DNA of 59,067 nt. Origin: an uncultured Caryophanales bacterium. Lineage in GTDB: Bacteria; Bacillota_I; Bacilli_A; RF39; UBA660. The notes under the pieces were generated by a model that did not search any database, was not told where the DNA came from, and saw only the letters and a list, made by a program, of their open reading frames with translations. Location of the stretch: the NCBI GenBank assembly GCA_947169395.1, contig CAMVPJ010000004.1, positions 1-59,067 on the forward strand. The letters are read 5' to 3'. Below are positions 38,075 to 46,429 of the stretch, piece by piece. The translations under genes and the position numbers were made by a program. How positions within the stretch are numbered: position 1 is the stretch's first letter; each line of letters opens with the position of its first letter.

Positions 38075-38581
38075 CTATTTTTGTTTTACCTTCTGTTTAT
38101 CATAATTAAATATATAATCTTTTTTTATAAACTCTAATAATTGCTTTAAATCTTCTTCAGTATAGTTTTCTTTAATTAAATTATAATTAACTAAATACGA
38201 ATCTATATCTGCATTATCATTAACAAATACATTATCATTTTTTATATCGCTATTTAATAGATTTTCCGTATAAATAGCTTCATTAGTAAAAATGTCATGA
38301 TATACATTATAAACTGCGGTTATCCTATTATAATTACCATCATAATCTAGCGATTGAACATATGATAAATGCAAATTCCATTCATCATCTTGCTTTATTT
38401 CTACTAGACATACAGAGTCTTTCAATTCACTTAATGAATAAATTCCATCCAAAGAATAAGATTGTTCAATATTATCCCAACGGTACTTATCTTTGATTTC
38501 ACCACAACCTGTGAAAGACAAACCCATAGTCCCCGCCATAAGTGTAGCAATTACTCTTTTATTTATATTATTAATTCTCAA
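38075..38581 (-). CDS. Putative lipoprotein, copy 1
   Basis: 168 residues from a TTG start at 38581 (GGGAGG nine bases upstream). N-terminus MRINNINKRVIATLMAG, then lipobox LSFTGC. Mature part rich in Asn, Asp and Tyr, ending with ENYTEEDLKQLLEFIKKDY as in its neighbours. It lies between rplL and rpoB, where most bacteria have no surface-protein genes. A longer ATG form at 38611 places the ribosome binding site inside the gene. Confidence 0.68.
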   Translation of the reverse strand: MRINNINKRVIATLMAGTMGLSFTGCGEIKDKYRWDNIEQSYSLDGIYSLSELKDSVCLVEIKQDDEWNLHLSYVQSLDYDGNYNRITAVYNVYHDIFTNEAIYTENLLNSDIKNDNVFVNDNADIDSYLVNYNLIKENYTEEDLKQLLEFIKKDYIFNYDKQKVKQK

Positions 38582-38628
38582 AAACCATAACCTCCCATTT
38601 ATTGCAAACACAATCTATCATTTGTAAA

Positions 38629-38663
38629 GTTATTACAGTTAACCGTAATAACTTTTTATTAGT
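38629..38663. terminator. Hairpin after rplL
   Basis: AAGTTATTAC and GTAATAACTT form a 10-bp stem around AGTTAACC. A sister hairpin lies between rplK and nusG (41102-41133). The T-run is better on the plus strand, so on the minus strand it may terminate only in part. Confidence 0.5.
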
Positions 38664-38746
38664 AATAATTATTTGCAATATATAAAGTCCTAATAGAACA
38701 CTTAAAGCCCATACATAAAGTATAGGCTTGAAAGTCTAAAATTAAA

Positions 38747-39115
38747 TTATTTTAATTCAATAGTAGCACCAGCTTCTTCAAACTTAGCTTTTAATTCTTC
38801 AGCTTCGTCTGATTTAGCTTTTTCTTTAATTACACCACCGTTATCTGCGATAGCTTTAGCTTCTCCTAAACCTAATCCAGTAACTTCTTTAATTAATTTA
38901 ATAACAGCAATCTTGTTTGCTCCACAGCTTGCTAGAACTACATCTTGTTCAGATGGACCAGCGGCAGCAGTATCAGCAGCAGGTGCAGCAGCTACAGCAA
39001 CAGCAGATGGATCAACACCAAATTCCTCCTTCATTAAATCAACTACTTCTTTAATTTCTAAAAGAGTCATTTCTTTTAGTGAATCAATAATTTCTTGTGC
39101 GCTTAATTTTGCCAT
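38747..39115 (-). CDS. rplL: 50S ribosomal protein L7/L12
   Basis: 122 residues, the normal length. N-terminal dimerisation domain (SAQEIIDSLKEMTLLEIKEV), Ala-rich hinge (AVAVAAAPAADTAAAG) and C-terminal factor-binding domain (KIAVIKLIKEVTGLGLGEAK). It forms the ribosome stalk that recruits elongation factors. 22 bases separate it from rplJ and it shares the rplJ leader. Confidence 0.97.
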   Translation of the reverse strand: MAKLSAQEIIDSLKEMTLLEIKEVVDLMKEEFGVDPSAVAVAAAPAADTAAAGPSEQDVVLASCGANKIAVIKLIKEVTGLGLGEAKAIADNGGVIKEKAKSDEAEELKAKFEEAGATIELK

Positions 39116-39137
39116 AATATATCTCTCCTTTCAATTA

Positions 39138-39632
39138 TTATTTTTCTTCTAAATTTTTACTATGTAAATCTAAGCAAATTGCAAAATCTCTTGCAATACC
39201 CATAAGTCCAGATGCAAACATTGTAAGTAATCCTTCTCTTGATGGGATAGTAGCTAACTTGTTTAGCTCATCAATTTCAGTAACTTTACCATCAACAATA
39301 CCAATCTTCATTTCAAGTGCTGGATGATTTTTAATAAAGTTACTAGCTGCTTTAATTGGTTCAATAATATCTTTACCATATACAAATACTTTTGGACCAT
39401 TTAATTCCTTCTCTAAATCAATATCTAGAGATTTTAAACTACGAGCAACTAACGTATTTTTGTAAATCTTAAGTTCAGAACCTGACTCTCTTAACATTCT
39501 TCTAAGTTCCATAGTTTCTGCAACAGTTAAACCATGGTTTTCTAGTAAAATGAAAGATGCAGAATTCTTAACATTTTCAGTAATCTCATCAATTACCGCT
39601 TGTTTCTTTTCTAGTATTTTTGGATTTGCCAT
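39138..39632 (-). CDS. rplJ: 50S ribosomal protein L10
   Basis: 164 residues with the L10 N-terminal RNA-binding domain (KKQAVIDEITENVKNSASF) and C-terminal helix that carries L7/L12 dimers. L10 (with L12) binds its own mRNA leader to repress the operon; that leader is recognisable directly upstream. AGGAGG lies before the ATG. Confidence 0.97.
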   Translation of the reverse strand: MANPKILEKKQAVIDEITENVKNSASFILLENHGLTVAETMELRRMLRESGSELKIYKNTLVARSLKSLDIDLEKELNGPKVFVYGKDIIEPIKAASNFIKNHPALEMKIGIVDGKVTEIDELNKLATIPSREGLLTMFASGLMGIARDFAICLDLHSKNLEEK

Positions 39633-39659
39633 ATTACACCTCCTTAATTTTGTGTAATA

Positions 39660-39764
39660 CCGTTAAATAAAAGTCCAGGCGCGAATACCTGGACTTTGAG
39701 TTCTTAAAATTTAAGTGCCTCGGTAGGACTTACATTTGCCTACTGTCTACGGTATCTCCAACTG
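39660..39764 (-). promoter_or_regulatory. Ribosomal protein L10 leader with attenuator
   Basis: On the minus strand the conserved leader segment CCGTAGACAGTAGGC and CCTACCGAGGC lie in the usual order. They are followed by a terminator-like hairpin (AAAGTCCAGG at 39670-39679 in plus coordinates with 39688-39697) and a T run, before the rplJ ribosome binding site. L10(L12)4 binding to the first part should control the operon. Confidence 0.88.
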
Positions 39765-39770
39765 CGTTAT

Positions 39771-39799
39771 ATTATAACACATAACAAATTCTTTGTAAA
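39771..39799 (-). promoter_or_regulatory. rplJL promoter
   Basis: TTTACA (39794-39799), 17 bases, TATAAT (39771-39776) on the minus strand; the predicted start opens the L10 leader. Confidence 0.8.
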
Positions 39800-39801
39800 T
39801 A

Positions 39802-40494
39802 CTAAATTTCAAATTCAGCTTCATCAATTTTAACACCAGGACCCATTGTTGATGAAATAGTTACACTTTTAACATATTTACCTTTAACAACACTAGGTTT
39901 AGTCTTAATAATTAAAGAAACGAATGCATTTAGGTTTCCAAGTAGCTTGTCTGCATCAAATGATGCTTTACCAATAGCAACAGCAACATTACCATAACTA
40001 TCAGCGCGATACTCTACACGACCTTTTTTAACATCTTCAACTGCCTTTTTAACATCCATAGTTACAGTACCAGTTTTAGGGTTTGGCATTAATCCTTTAG
40101 GACCTAATACACGACCAATCTTACCTAAAGCAGGCATCATATCTGGAGTAGCAATTAAAGTATCAAAATCAAACCAACTCTCATTAGCTATCTTATCAAT
40201 CATATCAGTATCTCCAACATAATCAGCACCAGCATCTTTAGCCTCAGTTGCTTTAGCTCCTTTAGCAATCACTAATACTTTCTTAGTTTTACCAATACCA
40301 TTAGGAAGAACTGTAGCTCCTCTTAATTGTTGATCAGACTTCTTAGTATCTAAATTTAAATTTAAAGATAATTCAACAGTCTCATCAAATTTAGCAGTAG
40401 CAAGTTCCTTAACTAATTTAATAGCTTCATCTTTAGTATATTTCTTATTTTCTACTTTACTAGATGCTTCTACATACTTTTTAGATCTCTTCAT
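39802..40494 (-). CDS. rplA: 50S ribosomal protein L1
   Basis: 230 residues, full length, with the signature [19 protein letters not shown]1 binds the mobile L1 stalk of 23S rRNA and represses its own operon through a look-alike site in the mRNA leader, found here before rplK. AGGAGG precedes the ATG. It follows rplK by 48 bases. Confidence 0.97.
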   Translation of the reverse strand: MKRSKKYVEASSKVENKKYTKDEAIKLVKELATAKFDETVELSLNLNLDTKKSDQQLRGATVLPNGIGKTKKVLVIAKGAKATEAKDAGADYVGDTDMIDKIANESWFDFDTLIATPDMMPALGKIGRVLGPKGLMPNPKTGTVTMDVKKAVEDVKKGRVEYRADSYGNVAVAIGKASFDADKLLGNLNAFVSLIIKTKPSVVKGKYVKSVTISSTMGPGVKIDEAEFEI

Positions 40495-40542
40495 ACTTAT
40501 CCTCCTTATATATTTTTTATGCGGATAATTTAATTAATCTTA

Positions 40543-40965
40543 TTAATCAACGATTTCAACGCCCATATTAAGAGCAGTACCTGCAACTATCTTCATAGCT
40601 TCTTCTACAGTATAGCAGTTTAAGTCTGGTAACTTAATTTCTGCTATTTCTCTAAGTTGAGCTTGAGTAAGTTTACCAACGATTTCATCCTTACCTTTAG
40701 TAGAACCCTTCTTAAGCTTAGCAGTTTTCTTAATTAAGAATGCAGTTGGTGGAGTTTTAATTACAAATGTAAAACTTCTATCATCCATAACAGTTATTTC
40801 AACTGGTAGGATATCACCCATCTTATCTCTAGTTGCATCATTATACTTAGTACAGAATTCCTGTAAATTAATTCCAGCTGGACCTAATACAGTACCTACT
40901 GGAGGAGCCGGTGTAGCTTTACCCGCAGGAATTTGTAATTTAATCTTCTTTACTATCTCTGCCAC
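40543..40965 (-). CDS. rplK: 50S ribosomal protein L11
   Basis: 140 residues with the L11 pattern [20 protein letters not shown] and the C-terminal [10 protein letters not shown]. It binds the GTPase-associated centre of 23S rRNA. The start is taken as GTG at 40965 (VAEIVKKIK), with GGGAGG eight bases upstream; a longer form at 40974 overlaps that site. Confidence 0.96.
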   Translation of the reverse strand: MAEIVKKIKLQIPAGKATPAPPVGTVLGPAGINLQEFCTKYNDATRDKMGDILPVEITVMDDRSFTFVIKTPPTAFLIKKTAKLKKGSTKGKDEIVGKLTQAQLREIAEIKLPDLNCYTVEEAMKIVAGTALNMGVEIVD

Positions 40966-41007
40966 AAAAAACACCTCCCATTATTGTTTTTTATATCTAT
41001 ATTTAAA

Positions 41008-41060
41008 ACTTTATCGTGGTAAAAGTGCTCCGCATAAACAAAAACTCCCACAGATAAAAT
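41008..41060 (-). promoter_or_regulatory. Ribosomal protein L1 binding leader
   Basis: On the minus strand TTTATCTGTGGGAG, then GCGGAGC, then TACCACGATAAA form two helices around an asymmetric loop, with TTTATC/GATAAA and GTGG/CCAC paired. GTGGGAG opposite CCACG is the pattern of the L1 site in 23S rRNA and in known rplK-rplA leaders. It lies in the 5' UTR of rplK-rplA, as expected for L1 autoregulation. Confidence 0.72.
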
Positions 41061-41076
41061 TTAAATAAGCTTCCTT

Positions 41077-41105
41077 ATAATATCATATAATTATTGTTTT
41101 GTAAA
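41077..41105 (-). promoter_or_regulatory. rplKA promoter
   Basis: TTTACA (41100-41105), 17 bases, TATTAT (41077-41082) on the minus strand. The -35 box overlaps the 3' foot of the hairpin after nusG. Confidence 0.65.
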
Positions 41106-41133
41106 GTTATTCCAGTACACTGGAATAACTTTT
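41102..41133. terminator. Hairpin after nusG
   Basis: AAGTTATTCCAGT and its near-perfect complement ACTGGAATAACTT form a long stem, followed by a T run on the plus strand and a weaker one on the minus. It resembles the hairpin after rplL. Confidence 0.55.
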
Positions 41134-41154
41134 TAGTATATATTTATATTAAAA

Positions 41155-41691
41155 TTATACTTTCTCTATCTCATCAAAACCAACTTCAACCATAGTCTCT
41201 TGACCAAATAAGTCTAAAGCTACTTCTATCATTTGTTTTTGCATATCAATATTTTTAACTTTACCAAACATATTAGCAAACGCTCCAGCAGTAACTTTTA
41301 CTGAATCATCTACTTTAAGCTCTGATTCTATATCTATTCTACTCATATTCATAGAACCTAATATTTTATCTACTTCTGCTTTAGTAAGTGGGAAAGGTTT
41401 AGCTCCTTTACCAGATGATCCGATAAATCCAGTTACACCAGGAGTATTACGAACGATAAACCACGCTTCATCAGTCATAATCATTTCAACTAAGATATAA
41501 CCTGGAAACATTTTAACTTTCTTCTCTTTTTCTTTGCCATCTTTAGCAGTTTCAATAACAGTTTCTTCTGGAACAACTACTCTAAAGATATAGTCTTCCA
41601 TACCCATACTGCTTGCACGCATCTCTAACTTTTCTTTTACCTTATTCTCATGACCTGAATAAGTATTTACAACATACCATTCTTTTTCCAT
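41155..41691 (-). CDS. nusG: Transcription termination/antitermination factor NusG
   Basis: 178 residues. NGN domain (WYVVNTYSGHENKVKEKLE, FPGYILVEM, VRNTPGVTGFIGS) that binds RNA polymerase, and a C-terminal KOW domain (VTAGAFANMFGKVKNID). The first base of its ATG is shared with the last base of the secE stop, so the two are coupled. Confidence 0.97.
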   Translation of the reverse strand: MEKEWYVVNTYSGHENKVKEKLEMRASSMGMEDYIFRVVVPEETVIETAKDGKEKEKKVKMFPGYILVEMIMTDEAWFIVRNTPGVTGFIGSSGKGAKPFPLTKAEVDKILGSMNMSRIDIESELKVDDSVKVTAGAFANMFGKVKNIDMQKQMIEVALDLFGQETMVEVGFDEIEKV

Positions 41692-41864
41692 TATAACACC
41701 TTCAATAATCCTAATACGGTATCAATAATTGTAAAGAATACCATGAAAAATACTAGTGATGCAACTGTTGCAGTAGAATATACTATCATGTCTTTTTTCT
41801 TTGGCCATCTAACTCTTTTTAATTCTTTTTTTACATCTACAAAAAATCTTGCAATTCTCTTCAT
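41691..41864 (-). CDS. secE: Preprotein translocase subunit SecE
   Basis: 57 residues, the short Gram-positive type with one membrane helix. It begins MKRIARFFVDVKKELKRVRW, with the conserved amphipathic helix and the VRWPK turn, then a hydrophobic helix of about 22 residues. SecE clamps SecY in the Sec channel. It lies directly before nusG, as in most bacteria. AGGATTT-type ribosome binding site (GGAGG) precedes the ATG at 41864. rpmG, often just upstream, is not present here. Confidence 0.95.
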   Translation of the reverse strand: MKRIARFFVDVKKELKRVRWPKKKDMIVYSTATVASLVFFMVFFTIIDTVLGLLKVL

Positions 41865-41915
41865 AAATCCTCCAAATTTACTTAAAATAAAAACACTAAC
41901 TCGTGCACTAACAAA

Positions 41916-41944
41916 ATATTAGCACACTATTACCTTTTTGTCAA
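41916..41944 (-). promoter_or_regulatory. secE-nusG promoter
   Basis: TTGACA (41939-41944), 17 bases, TAATAT (41916-41921) on the minus strand. The -35 box lies inside the last codons of the next gene upstream. Confidence 0.8.
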
Positions 41945-42826
41945 TTGTTTTTTTTTATATATAATTGCGGTATCGGTAATAGAATTATTTAAATATATAC
42001 CTCTGATTCCTTTCATATTACATACATATACATCATCTATAATATTTTTGGTTTCAAATTTTGTAAGTTTATCATTATATGATGTGCCATATAAATAAGC
42101 AACTAGCATTTTACCATTATCATTAAGTAATTCAGAAAATTCTTTAACACATTTTCTAAATTTATTAATTTTAAAAACACTTTTGTTATAATCGTATATA
42201 TTTGATAGCAAAATTACATCAGTACGACTTAATTTAGTTTTATCAAGTTTAAATATATCCTCATTAATAAAATTAACTTTTAAATTTCTAATCATCATTT
42301 TAGATATATTATAATTATCACTATTATTTAAATAAGGATTAAAATTCTGAATACACTTTGTTTCATTTGGCAAAATATGAAACAAATAATTTCTTATTTC
42401 ACAAGAACTATAAGTATTATATAGATAATCCCAAAATATTAAAGATTTCATATCAATAATACTTAAAGCACCTCTAAGTTTATAATACATATCACAATTA
42501 AAAATCTCACCATATCTATTAAAGTGAAAAAAGCTTATAAAATCAGAATATTCAAATGTAAGTAGCGCGGCCTTTTTTAAATTAAAAAAATATTCAGCAA
42601 GACCATTTAAATCAACAACAGTAACGTTATTACAACCATACATATTTGCATTAATAACTTGGTCTCCTGATGATCCAACAGTTAATAAACTTTTGCCTGC
42701 AAAATTAAATTCAGAAATATATCCTGATATATTCTCTGTTGTAAACTTATATAACTTGTCAAATCGTTTTACTAGTTTTAAATTCATAAGTTTATATGCA
42801 ATAATTTTTGCTTCTTCTAAATTCAT
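41930..42826 (-). CDS. SAM-dependent methyltransferase-like protein
   Basis: A 298-residue protein. The segment AGKSLLTVGSSGDQVINAN, followed by NVTVVDLNGLAEYFF, fits motifs I and II of a Rossmann methyltransferase, and RTDVILLSNIYDY with LNDNGKMLVAYL fits the later strands. The middle section is long and Asn/Tyr-rich. The first glycine motif is unusual (VGSSGD), as in DUF3419-type proteins. The substrate is not known. It has its own -35/-10 (TTGTAA, 17 bases, TAGTAT) upstream. Confidence 0.6.
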   Translation of the reverse strand: MNLEEAKIIAYKLMNLKLVKRFDKLYKFTTENISGYISEFNFAGKSLLTVGSSGDQVINANMYGCNNVTVVDLNGLAEYFFNLKKAALLTFEYSDFISFFHFNRYGEIFNCDMYYKLRGALSIIDMKSLIFWDYLYNTYSSCEIRNYLFHILPNETKCIQNFNPYLNNSDNYNISKMMIRNLKVNFINEDIFKLDKTKLSRTDVILLSNIYDYNKSVFKINKFRKCVKEFSELLNDNGKMLVAYLYGTSYNDKLTKFETKNIIDDVYVCNMKGIRGIYLNNSITDTAIIYKKKQLTKR

Positions 42827-42874
42827 GTAATCCCCCTTGCGCTATATACTAACACAATTTATTAATTATTACAA

Positions 42875-42898
42875 ATTAAAAACTAGAAATTAATCTAG
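42875..42898 (-). terminator. Terminator of the DapB-like gene
   Basis: CTAGA and TCTAG around TTAATT, then TTTTTAATTT on the minus strand, overlapping the stop codon. Confidence 0.5.
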
Positions 42899-43942
42899 TC
42901 TCTTTGTATAGTGTAACTCTCCCATTTTACTTGTTGGAATAAATCCAGGTTCGCTTTTAATTAAATCAGGAATACGATTTACAATAGTTGCACAAGTAAG
43001 TTCAACAGTAGCTGGTCTATTAATAATCATAGTTGTATCAGGTTCTCCATAAACAGTCCACTCATTTGAATCAAATTCAGATTCATTATACACTTTACCA
43101 ACACATTCAGTTTCAATTACAACACCTTCTTTAGTAGTTGTTGTAACTTTTGCGCTCATACCAGTTGCAAAACCTTTATTTATTGTCATATTTAGTGTTG
43201 ATGAATATATATCTTCTTGAGCTATTTCTGGAATGCATTCCTGTGTTTGTGATAAAACAGTCAAACCTAATTTATCACATAACCATCCATTAGTATTCCA
43301 CATATAACTTGGTTGATATACCCCATCATTAATCATTTTATTACGTTCTTCATCACTAATTTTATCAACACTAGCTATTTTTTTATCAAATTCATCTAAA
43401 CTAAGTCCCGCACCATGTGCCTCAGCTAAAGCTATACCATAATCTTCTACATTATAAGATGTACGCCCTTTAATCTTAGTAATCTTATTTGTCGCACCAC
43501 ATATTGTACTTATTAGATTACCCCAGAAAGCATCTTGGTAACCACTTCCTGTAATTGTACAGTTATTCTTTCTTGCAGCATCATCAATCTTTCTTGTTAA
43601 ACTTGGTGATGAATTAAATGGATAGAACGCTTCCTCACAAGTTGTAATTGCATTAATTCCAAGTTCTGCACACATCATAAGTGCATCTTTAACATCATTC
43701 ATTAAACTCATTGTAGTAATAATACATACATCTGGTTTAACACTTTCTAGCATGCTTCTTGCATCACTTGCAGATGTAATTATAATTCCAGTGTCATCCT
43801 CTTCTAATATGCAAGATACATCCTTACCAATTATCTCAGGATTAACATCAACTGCTCCTACTAATTCATAACCACGTTCCATTGCATACCTAATTGTATA
43901 TTTGGACATCTTACCGCATCCATATTGAACAAATCTTATCAT
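42890..43942 (-). CDS. DapB-like NAD(P)-dependent dehydrogenase
   Basis: A 350-residue oxidoreductase. The N-terminal Rossmann motif is VQYGCGKMSKYTIRYAMERG, followed by LVGAVDVNPEIIG and VCIITTMS; a second domain follows GYQDAFW. This plan matches proteins of the dihydrodipicolinate reductase / 2,4-diaminopentanoate dehydrogenase group. Classical DapB is about 100 residues shorter, so the diaminopentanoate-type enzyme is the closer match, but the substrate is uncertain. ATG at 43942 has AGGTAGG upstream. Monocistronic, between its own extended -10 promoter and a terminator. Confidence 0.7.
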   Translation of the reverse strand: MIRFVQYGCGKMSKYTIRYAMERGYELVGAVDVNPEIIGKDVSCILEEDDTGIIITSASDARSMLESVKPDVCIITTMSLMNDVKDALMMCAELGINAITTCEEAFYPFNSSPSLTRKIDDAARKNNCTITGSGYQDAFWGNLISTICGATNKITKIKGRTSYNVEDYGIALAEAHGAGLSLDEFDKKIASVDKISDEERNKMINDGVYQPSYMWNTNGWLCDKLGLTVLSQTQECIPEIAQEDIYSSTLNMTINKGFATGMSAKVTTTTKEGVVIETECVGKVYNESEFDSNEWTVYGEPDTTMIINRPATVELTCATIVNRIPDLIKSEPGFIPTSKMGELHYTKRLD

Positions 43943-43967
43943 AATAATACCTACCTTTCTATACATT

Positions 43968-43976
43968 ATTATATCA
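43968..43976 (-). promoter_or_regulatory. Extended -10 promoter of the DapB-like gene
   Basis: TGATATAAT on the minus strand, about 25 bases before the start codon; no good -35 box. Confidence 0.5.
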
Positions 43977-44049
43977 TACCTCAGCACAAGAAGCGAGATG
44001 TTTTTTATATTTTTTAACTAAATAATAATATTAATTTTATCATCATAGT

Positions 44050-44078
44050 TTGACAAACAATTATAAAAGTGCTAAGGT
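44050..44078 (+). promoter_or_regulatory. Promoter of the gene at 44124
   Basis: TTGACA (44050-44055), 17 bases, then TAAGGT (44073-44078), a poor -10 box. Confidence 0.5.
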
Positions 44079-44123
44079 ATAGGGCACAGGAAATAGTTTG
44101 CATTCAAAAAAGGAGAATTAATT

Positions 44124-44780
44124 ATGAGTTATAATGATAACGGTCCAATCATTAAAGCAATAAGTGCTATTGTTGCTAGTGCGCTTACTGCAGGTATAGT
44201 TTGTGCAGTACAAGGATGTAATGATATTGAGAATAATGCTGCAATAGTTTTACAATCTGAAGAAAATAACACAGATAATAAAAAGAAATTTAAAGCCGGA
44301 GAACATATTATATCAACTAATATTGATCTTGATAAAAATAAAATTTGTCAGATCCCATATCATGATGGTTATAGATTAAATGGAATAAGTATTGATAGTG
44401 ATGCTTCTATTGCAATATATACTAATATAGAAGATGTCTGGTGTGTATCCCAGGGAAAAGATGAGAATAATAATGATGTTTTCAACGAATTTGGAGAATT
44501 AGATTTTTATAAAGAATCTACCGATTACTTTGAAGTTGGTGAACATACACTTGCTATTCCAATTTCAAACCCAAGTAAAAATAACCTTCAATATAAATTT
44601 CAAGAAGGCTACGAGGTAATAGATGTTGCTGCATATGTATCAGGAAAATATGAAACATTTGGTTGTGGTTACATTATATATGCTAATACTGTAGAAATAA
44701 ATTGTGATTCTAATAACAAAGATAATTTCAATGAATTTGGAGAAGCAATCTCAAACCAAAAAGTAAAAAAATTAAGATAA
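44124..44780 (+). CDS. Secreted or lipid-anchored protein with two related domains
   Basis: 218 residues. A hydrophobic segment at 9-30 (IKAISAIVASALTAGIVCAV) runs into VQGC, a possible lipobox. The rest is an internal duplication: KFKAGEHIISTNIDLDKN...DGYRLNGISI...EFGELDF is repeated as YFEVGEHTLAIPISNPSKN...EGYEVIDVAA...EFGEAIS. I do not know the family. AGGAG lies seven bases before the ATG. It is one of few plus-strand genes here and forms its own transcript. Confidence 0.7.
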   Translation: MSYNDNGPIIKAISAIVASALTAGIVCAVQGCNDIENNAAIVLQSEENNTDNKKKFKAGEHIISTNIDLDKNKICQIPYHDGYRLNGISIDSDASIAIYTNIEDVWCVSQGKDENNNDVFNEFGELDFYKESTDYFEVGEHTLAIPISNPSKNNLQYKFQEGYEVIDVAAYVSGKYETFGCGYIIYANTVEINCDSNNKDNFNEFGEAISNQKVKKLR

Positions 44781-44824
44781 AAAGTGACTGTTAAAACATT
44801 AATTTGTAACTGTCACTTTTTTAT
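44778..44824. terminator. Terminator after the gene at 44124
   Basis: AAAAAGTGACTGTTA pairs with TAACTGTCACTTTTT with one bulge, followed by T. It may also serve the convergent DUF2238 gene. Confidence 0.75.
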
Positions 44825-44834
44825 TATTTCACTA

Positions 44835-45386
44835 TTATTTTTTAATCCAGGTATATATTGCTGAAATAATTCCACCTAGCATTGCCACTATCATATCTTG
44901 CATTGTATCTATAACTCCTGTATCTTGATTGTGTTGTAAATTAGTATGAGCTAAACTATCAATGCTAAATTCAAATACTTCCCACATAATTGCAATTATT
45001 GCAACCACTCCTAAACAAAACAGTATTTTTAATAACTTATTATTATTATTATTTGATATTATTCTATATATTATAGTTGCAAGAACAAAGGTAAACATTC
45101 CTGATAAGAAATGGACAAATACATCATACCAAGATACAGTATTGTATAAGTTACATACACATCCTATAAAATCTGCAAGTAATATAAAAACATAATACAA
45201 GAATATTTCTTTATCACTTAGCTTTAATCTAGTTTTATTTATTATAAATGGTATAAGTAATAATGGGAATATTGCAACAAATGTCATGACTCTTGCATAA
45301 TTGTTATTAGTAAATTCTAGTATTGCTACTATAATTGTTCCAATATTCATAATTATTAATAATATCTTATTTAATAGTTTATACAT
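44835..45386 (-). CDS. DUF2238 family membrane protein (YjdF-like)
   Basis: 183 residues with five or six membrane segments. Conserved polar positions of the family are present: YDVFVHFLSG, WEVFEFSID and DTMQDMIVAMLGG. The function of the family is unknown. AGGAGGAG precedes the ATG. Last gene of the mreC-mreD-tag group, nine bases after tag. Confidence 0.78.
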   Translation of the reverse strand: MYKLLNKILLIIMNIGTIIVAILEFTNNNYARVMTFVAIFPLLLIPFIINKTRLKLSDKEIFLYYVFILLADFIGCVCNLYNTVSWYDVFVHFLSGMFTFVLATIIYRIISNNNNNKLLKILFCLGVVAIIAIMWEVFEFSIDSLAHTNLQHNQDTGVIDTMQDMIVAMLGGIISAIYTWIKK

Positions 45387-45395
45387 AGACTCCTC

Positions 45396-45941
45396 CTAAT
45401 TTAAAAACTTTTTATAGCAACTATCTTCATGATTATTAAGTACTCCTATTGCCTCTAAATATGAATATATAATTGTACTACCTATAAACTTCATGCCAAG
45501 TTTTTTCAAATCACTAGATACTTTATCTGATAACTTGCTAGTTGTATGAAATCTTTTATAATGTACTTGCTTACCTTTTGTATAATGCCATATGTATTTA
45601 TCAAAACTACCATATTTATTAATAATCTTAATAAATACTTTAGCATTATTAATAGTAGATATTATCTTTAATCTATTACGGATAATATTCTTATTATTCA
45701 TAAGTTCATTAATTTTAGCATCATCATAATTAACTATTTTATTATAATCAAAGTTATCAAATGCAGAACAGAAGTATTTTTCTTTATTAATTATAGTTTC
45801 CCAAGTAAGACCTGCTTGAAACATTTCTAGTATTAAATATTTAAAAAGCAAAGTATCATCATGACACTCGCATCCCCAAACATCATCATGATACTTTACA
45901 TATAAATCATTATCTAAGTTAACCCACTTGCACCTATTCAT
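45396..45941 (-). CDS. tag: DNA-3-methyladenine glycosylase I
   Basis: 181 residues. It removes 3-methyladenine from alkylated DNA. The zinc ligands C4, H18, H171 and C175 correspond to the Tag zinc snap. RCKWVNLDNDLYVKYHDDVWG and the catalytic segment LEMFQAGLTW (Glu39) are intact. Its start overlaps the mreD stop by four bases. Confidence 0.92.
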   Translation of the reverse strand: MNRCKWVNLDNDLYVKYHDDVWGCECHDDTLLFKYLILEMFQAGLTWETIINKEKYFCSAFDNFDYNKIVNYDDAKINELMNNKNIIRNRLKIISTINNAKVFIKIINKYGSFDKYIWHYTKGKQVHYKRFHTTSKLSDKVSSDLKKLGMKFIGSTIIYSYLEAIGVLNNHEDSCYKKFLN

Positions 45942-46429
45942 ATTATCCTCTTATATTTACGTTTTTTATTTATTATCTCAATTACTATATATAAGATATA
46001 ACTATATATTACATTTAGTATTAATGAAGAATATAATCCTTCTAGTAGCGTATTATTATTAAATATACGATATCTAAATAAGCATAATAATAAGTAATTA
46101 ATTGTTTGATTAAACAATAGTACAAATAAAATAATAAGTATTAAGTTTAGTTTATTAATTGTTATAAACTTACATATAAATGTAATTATTAAAGCAGTAA
46201 TAACAAAGGTAAATGTATTTATAAAAGGAGTACTAGTATATACTAAATCATATAGTAACCCTAAAGATCCAGAATATATTAAGTATTTAATTTTATTATC
46301 ATTAAACAATGGATATACAACTAATAATGAAGTAATAGAAAATAGTGGTATAAATAGTGAATTTACTGGTACTAAATTAGATATTATGCCTTCTAGTATA
46401 AATGATATTAATAAAACTACTACTATCAT
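45938..46429 (-). CDS. mreD: Rod shape-determining protein MreD
   Basis: 163 residues, five or six hydrophobic helices, very low similarity beyond that, as usual for MreD. Position just after mreC with an ATGA overlap is the main evidence. It is part of the elongasome membrane complex. Confidence 0.72.
   Translation of the reverse strand: MIVVVLLISFILEGIISNLVPVNSLFIPLFSITSLLVVYPLFNDNKIKYLIYSGSLGLLYDLVYTSTPFINTFTFVITALIITFICKFITINKLNLILIILFVLLFNQTINYLLLCLFRYRIFNNNTLLEGLYSSLILNVIYSYILYIVIEIINKKRKYKRII

Noticed and set aside
38913..39152. Ala/Ser-rich plus-strand frame opposite rplL
   Set aside because: A shadow of the Ala-rich hinge of L7/L12.
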